A program made the translations under genes and the position numbers. A DNA stretch of 64,000 nt from assembly GCA_020226215.1 (NCBI GenBank), contig CM035226.1:66797455-66861454 (forward strand), in the 5' to 3' direction. Under the pieces are notes generated by a model. That model saw only the letters and a program-made list of their open reading frames with translations, did no database searches and was not told where the DNA came from. Shown one piece after another: positions 25,547 through 37,329 of the stretch; position 1 is the stretch's first letter; the number at the start of each line of letters is the position of its first letter. This DNA is from Sindora glabra. Lineage: Eukaryota; Streptophyta; Magnoliopsida; Fabales; Fabaceae.

Positions 25547-25830
25547 CTAGGTTAAAATAATCAAAATAAATATAGAAAAGTCCATGAACTTAAGTACTAC
25601 TAACATATTGCGAAATTAATTTTACTACTTGCAAATGTAATTGATATAACTTTTCCATGAAATGGTTGATAATCCAAATTTTATAAATAATGTCTGCCTA
25701 GCAAAAGTTAAATAGTGCAAACTACAAATTATGCTATTACAATAAGATAGGTTTACCAATTCTCTACTACCTTCTTTTTTTTATCTTAAAGCATTCAACA
25801 ATTGGGGTTATGATTGAAATTGTTGAAACC

Positions 25831-26750
25831 ATCTTGAATTTCTTCCAAAAATCATTGGCATACTTTTGTTAGAAAATGAAAATGCATTTATTAGTATGCT
25901 ATAGTTCAATGCCTAAGAAATAAGCCATCAGTCCCATATCTGTCATTTCAATCTAGCTTGTTATAGCCTTTTTGAATTTTGCAATCATTTTTTCAGAATT
26001 TCTTGCAAATATTAAGTCATCAACATAAATGCATATAATTATTAGATCTCAATTAACTTTTGACTTAATATATAATGTATGCTCAAAAGAACATTTTTGG
26101 AATCCATATTGCAATAGATATGCATCAATCTGCATATACCAAACTCAAGGTATTTGTTTTAATCCATACAAAGCCTTCTTCAAATAGTAGATTTTTTTCT
26201 TCATGCCTATGTTGAGTTTCACATATATCATGTAATACAGCAAAAAATAAAATTTCAAAATTATATGATGTAAAACCTTCCTACAAATCTCTATCTTGAA
26301 TTTCTTCCAAAAATCATTGGCAAACTTTTGTTAGAAAATGAAAATGCATTTATCAGTTTGCTATACTACAATGCCTAAGAACTAAGTCATTAGTCCTATA
26401 TATGTCATTTCAATCTAGCTCGTCATAGCCTTTTTGAATTTTGCAATCATCTTTTCAGAATTTCTTATAAATATTATGTCATCAACATAAATACATATAA
26501 TTATTAGATCTCTATTAACTTTTAACTTAATATATAATGTATGCTTGAAAGAATATTTTTGGAATCCATATTGCAATAGATATGCATTAACTCATGTATA
26601 CCAAGCTCAAGGTGTTTGTTTTAATTCATACAAAGCCTTCTTCAAATGGTAGATTTTTTCTTCATGCCTTTATTGGCTTTTACATATATCATGCAATGTA
26701 GTAGAAAATAGATTTTCAAAATTATATGATGTAAAACCTTCCCGCAAATT
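25831..26750 (-). repeat. In-frame tandem duplication of the copia RT core (462-bp unit)
   Basis: Unit 1 is about 25831-26292 and unit 2 about 26293-26750. Both begin ATCTTGAATTTCTTCCAAAA and end near GATGTAAAACCTTCC. The offset is 462 bases (25834 to 26296), exactly 154 codons. Both units encode YVDD-type RT motifs on the minus strand. The copies differ by scattered substitutions. Confidence 0.9.
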
Positions 26751-26752
26751 AA

Positions 26753-28292
26753 TGCATAAAGACATAAATCAAGAATCAAAGATTATCTCTTGAAGTGTAA
26801 ATCTGAATCACAAATATAATCAGGGGATAGTGCCTCTACAATATCCGCACGAAATAAATGATGACTTCTCAATCTCCATGAATTTGCTAGGATCCGTCTC
26901 TCACACAAAGGAGTAGGGTTTAGTGTGATTTTAGTGGGATTTTTATACAGTTTTTGCTTGTGGTGATTTTATTTATTTTTTGCATTAAACAATGATACCT
27001 TTATACCTCTTTTATAAAACTAAAGGCACACCTCTTTCCTAGTCTTACTAGGAAAATCACATCCAATTTTAATTTCACTCAACCACTAATACTTTATTCC
27101 TAACATGGTGAGAGTTAGGAGAGATAAGGTTTATTTATTAGTTATCTAATATTACTTTAATATTAATAACTAAATATTATTAGATAATAACATTATCTTA
27201 TAATAGAATTATCTAATATCAAATGACATAATTATTTGATATTACTTTAATATCAAATAATAAAATATAATATAATATACATTACATGAATATGTATATT
27301 ATTACTTTGATAATATATATACAAAATAATAAGCTCAATTAATAAGTTTTTAGTCTAATAAAAAATTAATTAATTATTATCTTATTCTTACTCTTTTTAT
27401 ATGACTTTATGGGTTCTTATTACGTTAGTAATAACCTATCAATGGACCATAGATAGTGAGTAATATCTAACAATATATCATTGCCACCCAAGTAGTAAGA
27501 ATGTCTATGATTCCATATTTATTTAATGTGTGATCAATGTTTTGCAATACAGTCCTTTTATAATGATATCCAAATCGAACTAAATATATGGAGTGTGTCA
27601 TCCTCGTCAATGTTCAATTTATATTTCTTAATATTGAGTAAACTAACTTAAATAAATGATTAATGTCACATATTGATCTATTTGAGCACGATCATTCATT
27701 TTTAAGTCTCACTTAATCAAGGGACCTAAGGATATCATTCCTTTATATAAAAGGAACAAAATCTCATCTACATTACTTACATCCCTCTGCATGATTTATG
27801 ACACATCTAAATAATACTCTACACGTCATCCTAATTAAAGGTAACATAGGATGACATCAAAGTGTATGACCCCTCATGTAAGGAACCATAGTCATTTCAA
27901 GTTAAAAGACTACACACATTGTGGTTACATGGGAATAGGGTAATGACATATGACAATTAATGTATTATTCTCACATTGAGTCAGTCCAATACACTTGTTC
28001 ACTAACAATGTACCCATGTATTAACTTAATATCATATATCTACGATTCATAATCATCAACCACTATACATGATAGTCTCAACGTATTATTACTATCCCTT
28101 TTGCAATAATATTTGACTATAGACATATTAGGAATAGTAAAACTATTTTAGAGATAATTATTATATTAGGTTATAAATTATGCAAATATTAAAATGAAAT
28201 AAGATAAATGTAATAATTGTATTGCCTAAAATAAAACGTAATACATTGTGTAATATTACAATCATCTTATGATTAACTCCTAGGATACACAC
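26753..28292 (-). repeat. LTR-like block L2 inserted in the copia RT
   Basis: The RT reading on the minus strand stops after the segment upstream of KKALYGLKQ and resumes about 1.54 kb away at HQMDVK, so an insertion lies between. The inserted sequence begins near TGCATAAAGACA (26753) and ends near CCTAGGATACACAC (about 28292). Its last 850 bases align loosely with block L1 (27430-28290 against about 6980-7990). It is non-coding. Exact ends and target duplication could not be fixed. Confidence 0.5.
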
Positions 28293-30700
28293 ACACATAA
28301 TCTTTTTTTAACATAACTTGGTAGTTGCTTAACATAAGCTTTTCTTCAAGGATGTCATTAAAAATGTTAACTTCACATCCATTTGATGAATCTTCTATTT
28401 ATTTTATGTTACAAGGGTAAGAATTATTTGAATGGTATCTATTCTAGAGACTAGTGCAAATGACTTAAAATAGTCAATTTTTTACTTTTACTTATAACAT
28501 TCAATTACTAACATAACTTTGTAACAATATACTTGACTATCAAGTTTGTACTTTATTTTCTACATCCATTTGATACCAATTGTCATTTTATCATATAATA
28601 AAGTTGTCAACTTCTACATGTTATTTTTCACAATTGAATGGATCTCATCATCTATTGCTTGAATCTATCACTCATCATCTATTGTATTTTGATAGAAAAT
28701 TAGGTCATAATTTCCAAATAAGTAAAAGTTTACAATTATTTCACTAATAGTTGTATCATCATTGTCATTATCTGATATGACCATATAATCATGCAAAAAG
28801 GTTGGCATCATTTGCTTTTGTTGAGGATATGTTGAGGTTTCTAGAACTGATGTTAGCAGAGAAAAGCATTTGATGGGAAATGGACTATCATGAATAAAAT
28901 TGTTTATTTCTCTTGACTTTAGTTCATTTTCTATAATAACTCATTGTTTCTATTGTTCATCATTTTGATTTTAAGTCCAAGCTTCATCTTCAATGAATTA
29001 GACATTTCTATTAGTAATTACTTTTTCTATCACTAGGTTATATAATTTGTAGCGCTTAGCTCATTACTGTAGCAAATGAAAATGCATTTTTAGCTTTTGT
29101 GATCCAATTTCTTTCTTCACTCATTTGGAATATAGGGATATGTAATATATCTAAATATAAGCAAGAAAGAAATATCTAGTTTGTCACCATTCCAAGCTTC
29201 TTCAAAGGTTTTTCCAAGTTTATTAGATTTCTATTTAATAAAAATACAATACAAGTAATGGCCTCTACCAAAAAAGATTTTGGCAAAGCTTTGACTTTTA
29301 GTAAACTTTTGGCACTTTAAAAAATTATTCTATTTTTTTAGCCATACCATTTTATTAAGGAGTATAATTGATTACTAGTTAATGTTGAATTCTTTGACTT
29401 TTGCAGAAGTTTAAAAATTCATTTGATATAAATTCTCCCTTTCTATCAAATCTTGAAGTTTTCACTTAGAAGTGACTTTACTTTTCAACAAGAGCTTTTG
29501 CATCTTTAAATTTCCCAGAAGCCTTCCCCAATTGGAAAGGAATTTTTGTACTACTTTCTAAAGATACATTTTTCACACTATTGATCAAGAGCATTGATTA
29601 TTAGTAAGCCAATAACAAAATTTTTCTAAGCAAATATTTTCAACCCACAGAACTTTAGATGATCAAACTAGAGCTACCACAACCAATTATTATTCTTTAG
29701 GATAGTTAACAGATTCATCAAGGTTTTTATTTGCAAGTTCAAAGGAAGTATATGGTTTTGGGTCATTTGTACTTTTGCAATCATCTTACTATTTTTACTT
29801 TTAATTATGCAAAGTTCATTCTAGATATTAATTTTGTGCCCTCTTTTTTGGGAAAGTTGGTCTACACTCAATAAGTTTCAAAAAAGTTTTGACACGAAAT
29901 AAATATCGGTAATAGTAATATTTGTACCACATCTAGATTGAACACTAATGTCGCCTTTTTCCATAATAAAAATTTTGGATTTATTTCCAAAATTAATTTC
30001 TACATTTACAAATTCATCTAGATGTGAGAAAGACTCTTTTTTTCCACACATATGATTGCTACATCTAGTATGGAGGTACCATATATTTGCACGTTCCATA
30101 TCTTACTCATTTGATTTGCATGCAAGCACCATATTCTTTCAACATCAACTAAATTTGCATCTTTTGTTAGTTTATCTAATATCTTGGAGTAATATTTATT
30201 TTAGTAATATCCAATTTTTTTGTATTCATGACATTGAAGATTATATTTGTTTCCTATTCCATCATGATCTTCTCAACTTTTTAAAGAATTATCATCATTT
30301 GATCTTTTTCTATAGGTAGTATTAAAATGATCACCTCTTTCATGTCGTCATCCTCATCCTTGCCTATCATTTTGATGGCCTCCATAACCTTAACCATCTT
30401 GATAACATTCATGATTTTATTAAATTACTCTACTTTGCAGAACTTGTTCAAAACTCAAATTAGTAACCTTTTTGCTCATTTAGTGTTTATGTGAACACAA
30501 TGAGCTTATTAACTTATCCATTAACATGAATGACATATTTTGCAATTCTTTAATTGTTGTGACAAATCAATTTAATAATTTCCAATAATCCTTTTCCAAT
30601 GTTTTCATTAGAAGTTGTATCTTGTAATGTTTTCATAAAAGTTTGCCACTTTTCTATAGAATCTCAAATATTTTTATGTTGCAAATATAATTATTGAAAT

Positions 30701-32296
30701 TGTTAGATTTTATAAAAAAAATTGTAATTAAATATTCTAAGTACTTGCTTGTTTTAATGAAAAGGTTGCAAACTGGGGAAATTTGCAACATGCGTGAGAG
30801 AATGGAAGCAATTTCGGTAAAATCATACTTCTATAAATCGACATGTTTGAGTCGTCTAAGTCAAGAATATATATATACACACACACACACACCGATGCCC
30901 AAAGGAATTACAAGATTACCAGGGATGATTATGGAGCAATAATTATGGAAAAATCATCTGCCGTGAAAGAAAGCGTCGTTTACAAGAGTAGAAGCAGCCA
31001 ACCGGCAGGTGGTGTTTACATAAAACTGTTGGCTTCAGAAAACTCAAAAGGCAATTAGCCAACCAAGCCTTCCCTAGTTTCTGCTTTCCTAACAGCCACG
31101 CACATATACTCACTTTGATCACCCAAACAACACGCTGACATTAACGACCACATATCCACTGAAACCATTGGCTCGAAATTGACTAAATATGGGGTCATGT
31201 TAGTATTCCAAACAAGCCACCAACTTGAGGTGCTCACTTCTAAATTCCTAGAATTTAGTGGGTCCCTCCTCTTTGTTGTTTTACCTATTAATATGAACGT
31301 TGAAATCACAATTGACCTAATAAAATTGGGGAAAATACACAAAATCCCCCTTATCTTTGTAAAAGTGTACAAAATCAACTCTCCAACTTAAAAAAAAAAA
31401 AAAAAAACGATGAAATAGATTAGCCCCTGTTAAAGGCTAACGCCAAGAAGCAGTGTGAGCCACTAACGCCTCAATTTTCCCCTCTCCGCCACCTTGTTTT
31501 ATAAGCAAAGTGACCAGTAGAAAAAGATGGTGAAGATAGCAAATTCAGTTTTTAAGTTCATATGCTTAAAAAAAAATCAAATTGGGAACTTTTAATTTAA
31601 AAGAAAAATGCAAAATATTTTCTTAAATTTTACATGGTTAAATTGCTACCTTCAATTTTGATAGTGTGAATATCATATTTCTAAACTTTATAAAATTCAA
31701 AATTAACATTAATTATATACTCAATTTTACATTTTATGAAATTACTTGATCTTTTCATGAGTGCTTTAAATAAAAATTAAAAAATTATAAAGTATTAATT
31801 TAGCTTATTATTTTTTACACATAATTTTACAAGTCATCTTCACCAGTTTTGCGAACATTATGACTAGAGAATTGGAAGATTTGATAACAGAAAGTTGAGT
31901 GTCATTTCGAGGCCCAAACTTTTAAGGGTTATATAACTAATAACATCTGAAGTGATAGTTTCATTTATGCGTGAGTTTAAAAGTAAAAGAAATGGAAGCT
32001 CACCTAACAAAATAATTTAAGGATCTAAATTTAACTTATTGATAGTATAAATTTAATTAATATTATTATCTATTTGTATATTATTATATTAATAAAAATT
32101 ATTAACTTTTTTTTATTAATATTAAAAAATTTTAATTATAATTATATGTTTCCTTTTTATTCACAAATTATGTAAAATATTTTAGACACTAATAATAGAG
32201 CAAATTTAAATTAATAATATAAGGACGTGGAGGCATATTTTATATAGATAATATTTAGTTCTCAGAATCATTCTCATGTTATCTTAAATATTTTAA
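30701..32296. other. Intergenic DNA with short microsatellite and poly(A)
   Basis: It contains (TA)n(CA)n at about 30867-30892 and an A-run of about 19 at 31389-31407 preceded by GGGGAAAATACACAAAATCC (31329). The latter resembles the end of many plant non-autonomous elements, but no partner end was found. The part at 30940-31300 is less AT-rich and open on the minus strand for 107 codons (31378-31055). I do not recognise that frame and do not call it a gene. Confidence 0.4.
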
Positions 32297-33021
32297 GGAG
32301 ATATTTGATTCTTATATTTAATACACAATTATGAAAATTTTATTTAAAAATATTTTTTATCTCAAAAATATTTACAATCATAAAAAAGATAAGTATCCTA
32401 CAATCTCATAATATATGAATATATTAATAATATAAAAAAATTTAATAATTATTCTATTAAAACTTTACCATCACTCATCGTTATTTATCACCATTCACTA
32501 TTATTCATTTTCATTCATTGTTGTTAGTTAACGTTTATTATCTTTAGCTATCGATCACCACAATTCATATTGTTGATTACTATCCATTAACATATATTAA
32601 TTATTATTGCCTGTTATTACTTATTATGATTGGCTATTATTTAATAATTTTTGATTGATCTATCTTTAATGTTGATTACTCAACTTTTATAAAAATATTT
32701 TAATATTCTTATAATATTTTTAAAATAAAAAAATAATTAAAATGTAATATTATAAATATTTTTAAAAAAATTTAATTAAATTTAAATTTTATTTATTTCA
32801 TCAAAAAGTATTAATAAAGGAATGATATCTAATTTACATTAATTTTTTAAAAAATTATATTTAAAAGTTTAGAAATTGAGAAAAGTAAATTTATTTTTGA
32901 AATAAAAGAAATTATTTTCTTCAAATTCTTTATATTTAAAATTAAATAAGTGAAATATTTTTATTTAAATATTTTATAATTATATATTATAAAAATATTT
33001 TTTAATAAAATAAATGCAGCC
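32297..33021. mobile_element. AT-rich MITE-like element
   Basis: The block starts GGAGATATTTGATTC and its inverted right end reads GGCTGCATTTATTTTA. TTAA flanks both ends (32293-32296 and 33022-33025). Its right third is similar to 13110-13350 and 49015-49255, sharing TTTATATTTAAAATTAAATAA-like and ATTTTATAATTATAT-like stretches. Non-coding. The ends are only moderately similar to each other. Confidence 0.5.
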
Positions 33022-33234
33022 TTAAAATGTCAATAAGATACTTTCGATAATTATATATATAGTTTTTTAGAATGTGATTCTCAAAAATTAACATGACCAG
33101 TCTAATATAAAACAACTTTTAAAACCCTTCTGTTTAGATTGTTCCCTAAAGTGCATATGGCCGAGAGAGCGAGAGAGAGAGCGACCACTACGATGGGGAA
33201 AAGCAAATAGCTTCAGGGGAGAAGCATTGCATTA

Positions 33235-33595
33235 TGTATGTTGCTTTCACATGATTACTCTTGAAATTTTTTTTTTTTCCCACAAAAATAGTTTCCCTCC
33301 TCCGTTCCTTGATCCTTCCGAGGAATCGTTGAAGCAACGCGTATTCCTGATATTTCTATCTTAAATTCTGAATTTTGCTGATTCTATTTTAAATAATAAA
33401 AATGCTATGAATTCAAAATTAAACTTTAAAAGTTTTATATTTATTAAATTAAAATTTATATTTATATTTTATTATTTTATATTTAATTTATATTTAAAAT
33501 TTAATTTTAAATTTTATTTTCAATAAATATAACATTCCGATTTAAATAATAAAAAAATTTAATCCTTTCACCGTAAATTTTAATTAAGATTTACT
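33235..33595 (+). repeat. Duplicated block upstream of WIP-a, unit 1
   Basis: This sequence recurs about 1.08 kb downstream (34310-34975, with an insertion). The shared segments are TGTTGCTTTCACA, TACTCTTGAA, CCTTCC(G/A)AGGAATCGT, GAAGCAACGCGTA, and TATTTTAAATAATAAAAATG. It contains ACGCGT at 33337-33342. The run of T here corresponds to a C-run/A-run in unit 2. Confidence 0.8.
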
Positions 33596-34309
33596 AACAC
33601 TTTTTTCGTACCAAACATCAAACATCATACTCCAAAAAATATATTAACTTGTTAAATAGAAATATTATATTTCAAATACCATATTTAAATATGATTTTCT
33701 ATGAATACTATTAAAATAATTTATGCAGACCTAATCCTATAAGATTGCAATTTAAATGGATAAAAATGATTGAGGGCCATAGTAACTTGCTTAATCAATG
33801 ATTGGGCTTTAAATGTAAAGAAAAATATAAAAATTTTAAAAAATATTATATTAGTTAGGGTTAGAAAAATATCTGCTTTCTTTTTTAGAATTATAATTAA
33901 TCAATTAATTTTTTTATTTTGTATAATAAATTAATCAAATAAAACTAAAAAATTTATATTAGATAATTAAAAATTAAATTAAAGATTTCAAAAAATAAAA
34001 AAAAAGATTGTATCTGCAAACATGCTTACACGACTTGCTTATCTGAACTTACGTTAAAAACGAATTTTAACTAGAAAATTCATGACCGCTCCTGGCCCAC
34101 AAATAATCCACAAATCCTACTAAATTTCATTATTTTTTAATCAATAATTGTGGGAAGAAATTTTAGTGTATCAATTATATTAATATATCACTGAATTTCA
34201 CTGCTAAATTTTATTTATATTATATAATATTATATGAATATATCAAATTTAATAATTTAAATTACTGTGCATTAATACACTTAAATGCATCATAATTATC
34301 ACTCTAATC

Positions 34310-34975
34310 GTGTACGTTGCTTTCACACGAGTACTCTTGAATTCCTCCCCCCCCCCAAAAAAAAAAAAAAAACAAACAAAAATACAAAACAAAACAAAAA
34401 TCGTCGCCTTCCTCCGATCCTTCCAAGGAATCGTGGAAGCAACGCGTAATCTTGGTATTTTCATCTTAAATTGTAAATTTTGTTGACACTATTTTAAATA
34501 ATAAAAATGTCATGGATTTAAATTTAAATTTTAAATATTTTATATTTATTAAATTTAATTTTACAAATATACTCCCATCAATTTTTTATTTATTACATTT
34601 AAAAAATATTTTATTTTTTATTTATCATTTTAAAATTTTAATAAAACATTTAAAATTTTCAATTTTACCTTTTTTTATTAATAAATGCTTAATTATTTCA
34701 ATACTTTCAATAAACTTACATTATTTCATCACGTTTTTTTTATTTTCAATTATCTTAAACTTTATACATAAAAAGTAATTTTGAAAATTTTGTTAAAAAG
34801 TAAATAGATTAAATAACTATTCTAATATTTATAAAATTGATTAATTATGATGGATAATAAAGAATGGAAATATTATATTTAATAATAATTATTAGTTTAT
34901 ATTTAAAATTTAATTTTAAATCTTTTTTTATAGATATACATTGCTGTTTAAATAATAAAACAATTAAATTCCTCC
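34310..34975 (+). repeat. Duplicated block upstream of WIP-a, unit 2
   Basis: Partner of 33235-33595. It has TACGTTGCTTTCACACGA, then a C-run followed by an A-run (about 34348-34372), then CCTTCCAAGGAATCGTGG and ACGCGT at 34442-34447. Relative to unit 1, about 300 bases of AT-rich DNA are inserted before the last shared segment (34890-34975). Neither unit codes. Confidence 0.75.
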
Positions 34976-35170
34976 ACCATAATAAAAATAACTAGGCTTT
35001 AGTTTACTTAAAAATAAATTTATAAATAATTTATACATAATTGAATTTTAAATGAGAAATAAATACAACCTCAAATTTTTTAGAATTAATGACATTCCGT
35101 AATAAAATATTCTATCTACTGAAAAGAAAAAATTGAAACAGCCAAGGGGGAGAGATCCTGGGTACTGAAT

Positions 35171-35417
35171 AATTCCGCGTTTGATTCTACCGTTTGGGAA
35201 TACCAAGGATTCCCCTTTCCCCGAAATCCTGCAAACTGCCCACAGTTTTCTTTCTCACCACTTTCCCTTCCTACGGTCACACTCCCCCTATATAAGAAAT
35301 CCCTCACAGTATCACACGCCAGATCAACAACCCAATTCAAACTTCTCTTTCTAGAACACTCTAACTCTCATCAGATCTATCATCCAAAATCATCAGCCGA
35401 GCAAATTAAGCAAGAAA
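35171..35417 (+). promoter_or_regulatory. Promoter and leader of WIP-a
   Basis: The TATA box is TATATAA at 35289-35295. Upstream is CGCGTT at 35176-35181 within AATTCCGCGT, matching the known wound-linked rapid stress response element and CAMTA core. The block ACTGCCCACAGTTTTC (about 35235-35250) is conserved in the other two gene copies. Homology among the three upstream regions begins at AATTCCGCGT. Confidence 0.7.
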
Positions 35418-35690
35418 ATGAGTGCAAGCAGCACAAAGGCTTGGATCGTAGCATCAAGCATTGGAGCAGTGGAGGCTCTGAAAGATCAATTGGGTGTTTG
35501 CAGGTGGAACTATGTTCTGAGATCACTTCAACAACATGCGAAGAACAACATCAGATCCTACACCCAGGCTAAGAAGTTGTCTTCTGCTTCCTCTGCTGCT
35601 GTTGCGAATCAGATGAAGAGGACTAAGGAAGAGAAGATGAGGAGAGTCATGGATTTGGATTGCTGGGGCCCTAGTACCACCAGGTTCTGA
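35418..35690 (+). CDS. Wound-induced protein, DUF3774 family (WIP-a)
   Basis: An intronless 90-residue protein of the plant-specific DUF3774 wound-induced family (Pfam PF12609). Family members rise on wounding and low oxygen in Arabidopsis; their biochemical role is unsettled. The signature core WIVASSIGAVEALKDQLGVC covers residues 9-28, followed by RWNYVLRS, a basic helix-like stretch (HAKNNIRSYTQAKKL), an Ala/Ser-rich linker, a charged KRTKEEK segment, and the conserved C-terminal DCWGP motif at 81-85. The length is typical of the family. The start ATG is the first after a TATA box 129 bases upstream. Codons are intact. A conserved 3' flank (TTTGTTTAGATATTGTAAT near 35800) is shared with the other copies and probably holds the poly(A) site. 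It differs from WIP-b at 14 residues and WIP-c at 10. Confidence 0.95.
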   Translation: MSASSTKAWIVASSIGAVEALKDQLGVCRWNYVLRSLQQHAKNNIRSYTQAKKLSSASSAAVANQMKRTKEEKMRRVMDLDCWGPSTTRF

Positions 35691-36192
35691 TGATGATTCC
35701 ATTGGACGCCTCAATACCAAAATCCCATCTTAATATTCTTGCCATGGTCATGTAATGCTTTGTCATCTCATGATTTGTGCATCCCTTTCATCCAATTTTG
35801 TTTAGATATTGTAATAATATGAATCAACAAAAGAAGAAAAACCATTGTCTAATATTATGTCTTTTTTTTTTGTAAATTGTTGTTGTTGTTGTTATTGGTG
35901 CTGCTGCTTCGATTTCATGTAGTAAAATGTGTTTATCAGCTTAGGTAAGTGGCTGCTAGTCATGGCGGTTGAGATCAATTGAGATTGTGTGTTTATGACA
36001 TTCTGATTGGACCCTCTCAGAATCAATTTCAAGTGGATCGTGAATTTGCAGGACTAATCTACTAAATACTAAGTTCATACGCACAAAATTTGAGATCAAA
36101 TCGAGAGCCATACGAGCAAAAATTTGAGATAGGTAGACAATCCTTTTAAAGGATATTGAGCGGGACTTAAATCAAATGGTCTCCCAAATCAT

Positions 36193-36248
<56 letters not shown>

Positions 36249-37290
36249 TAAAAAAGAGTAAGAAGTGGTTGGACCCTCTTCTCTTGATTCCTCAAACCGA
36301 GATATCCATGATCAAGATCTTAATACATATAAATACAAATGGATCAATGGGAGTAATAGGATTTGGAACAATTCATTTCTAATTACAATAGTGGTTTTCA
36401 AAGTAGTATTTCTATCAGTTACGTATTAACTGATTTAATTTAATATTCGATTGATTGATATAGGGTTTTTCTAATCTTGATAATTTAGTATTCCATTGAG
36501 TAGGATTAAGATTTATAATCTTGAGATCAGTCGAATGATTGTGACCTCCTCATATAAATTGTGAAGGTCATAATCTCTAATATATAACATTTTGAAAGGA
36601 AACTGGCTCATATTCGATTCCATAATAGGTTCAGTATGGAGGTGGTCTTCTCTAATCCCTGGCTGCTAAAGTTTGGTAAACGTTGGGCTGAGCCAAGTGA
36701 GATGAGCTAATTTTGTTTGATTGGATAAAATAGGTTTGGCCGGATATTTATTATCAATTTTTTTTAAAAAAAAAATTAGTGTCTTTTGCTATAATTTTAA
36801 AAATGTGTGGATGCGCCTAATGATTTAATTGTTCTTACAATTACCAAAAAAATAAAAAATGAAATGCATACACTTAATATTAATTTTTTAAAACCAAGTG
36901 ATTATATAATTATGCCATTAAATTTATTATAATTAATTTTCTAAGTTTCGTGATTTTTATGAACGTACATTTTTCTTATCTTGGCTGTTTTTTTTCCAAC
37001 TCTTGCAGTGATTTAAATAAAGATTTAAGTTCAATTTCATTCATTCAATAAAATCTGATCATTTAGTTTAAATTATTTTAATATGTAACAACATTTGAGA
37101 ATAGAATATTTGAGAGAAAAACTATTTCATTTTTTATTTTCAAGGAAAATGTATTCAAAAATAATAATTTTATTTAATTGTTATTATATCTATAAAATAG
37201 TAAGTTAATAAAAAAATGTTCTATATATTCGATGTTAAATTTGAGAGTTTGGTAAAAAAAAAATTTAAAACTTTAAGAGATTAATACTCA
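35691..37290 (+). repeat. 3' flank of WIP-a, shared with the other two WIP copies
   Basis: Homologous to 47737-48905 and 53862-55413. Landmarks are TCATCTCATGATTTGTGC, the block from AAGTGGATCGTGAATTT to GAGATCAAATCGAG, and CCATTAAATTT near 36915. It carries its own ATT microsatellite. The shared block shows that the duplicated unit extended about 1.5 kb past each gene. Confidence 0.8.
36194..36248. repeat. (TAT)n trinucleotide microsatellite
   Basis: A pure TTA/ATT trinucleotide run of about 55 bases in the WIP-a 3' flank. It is absent at the matching place in the other two copies, so it expanded after duplication. Confidence 0.95.
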
Positions 37291-37329
37291 ATATATACAT
37301 TTCATATATATATGAAATGTATGTGTGTG

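Larger units (their letters stand above)
25064..30700 (-). pseudogene. Decayed Ty1/copia gag-pol, minus strand
   Basis: Read from high to low coordinates the order is gag (about 30.69-30.4 kb), protease (30099-29878, with NIWYLHTRCSNHMCGKKE, where the catalytic DTG-type triplet reads HTR), integrase (about 29.8-28.7 kb, with a damaged counterpart of the QNG motif near 29340), and RT. The RT start lies near 28.48-28.32 kb (DYFKSFALVSRIDTI, HQMDVK). The RT core is in 26.74-25.83 kb (KKALYGLKQ, YVDDLIF), and RNase H near 25.33-25.18 kb (DDESAITLAKN, GRSKYIRIKYHYI). Gag-protease-integrase-RT-RNase H is the copia order. Stops and frameshifts are everywhere. The RT part is split by a 1.5-kb LTR-like insertion and carries a tandem duplication. 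Confidence 0.85.

Noticed and set aside
31055..31378. 107-codon minus-strand open frame in a less AT-rich patch
   Set aside because: No recognisable domain, no promoter or splice context, and overlapping open frames on the other strand. It may be a transposon edge. Not enough to call a gene.
34249..34464. 71-codon minus-strand frame with a Phe/Gly run
   Set aside because: The run comes from the C/A homopolymers at 34348-34372, in a duplicated non-coding block.
36176..36382. Open frame with a poly-tyrosine run
   Set aside because: It is a direct translation of the TAT microsatellite.
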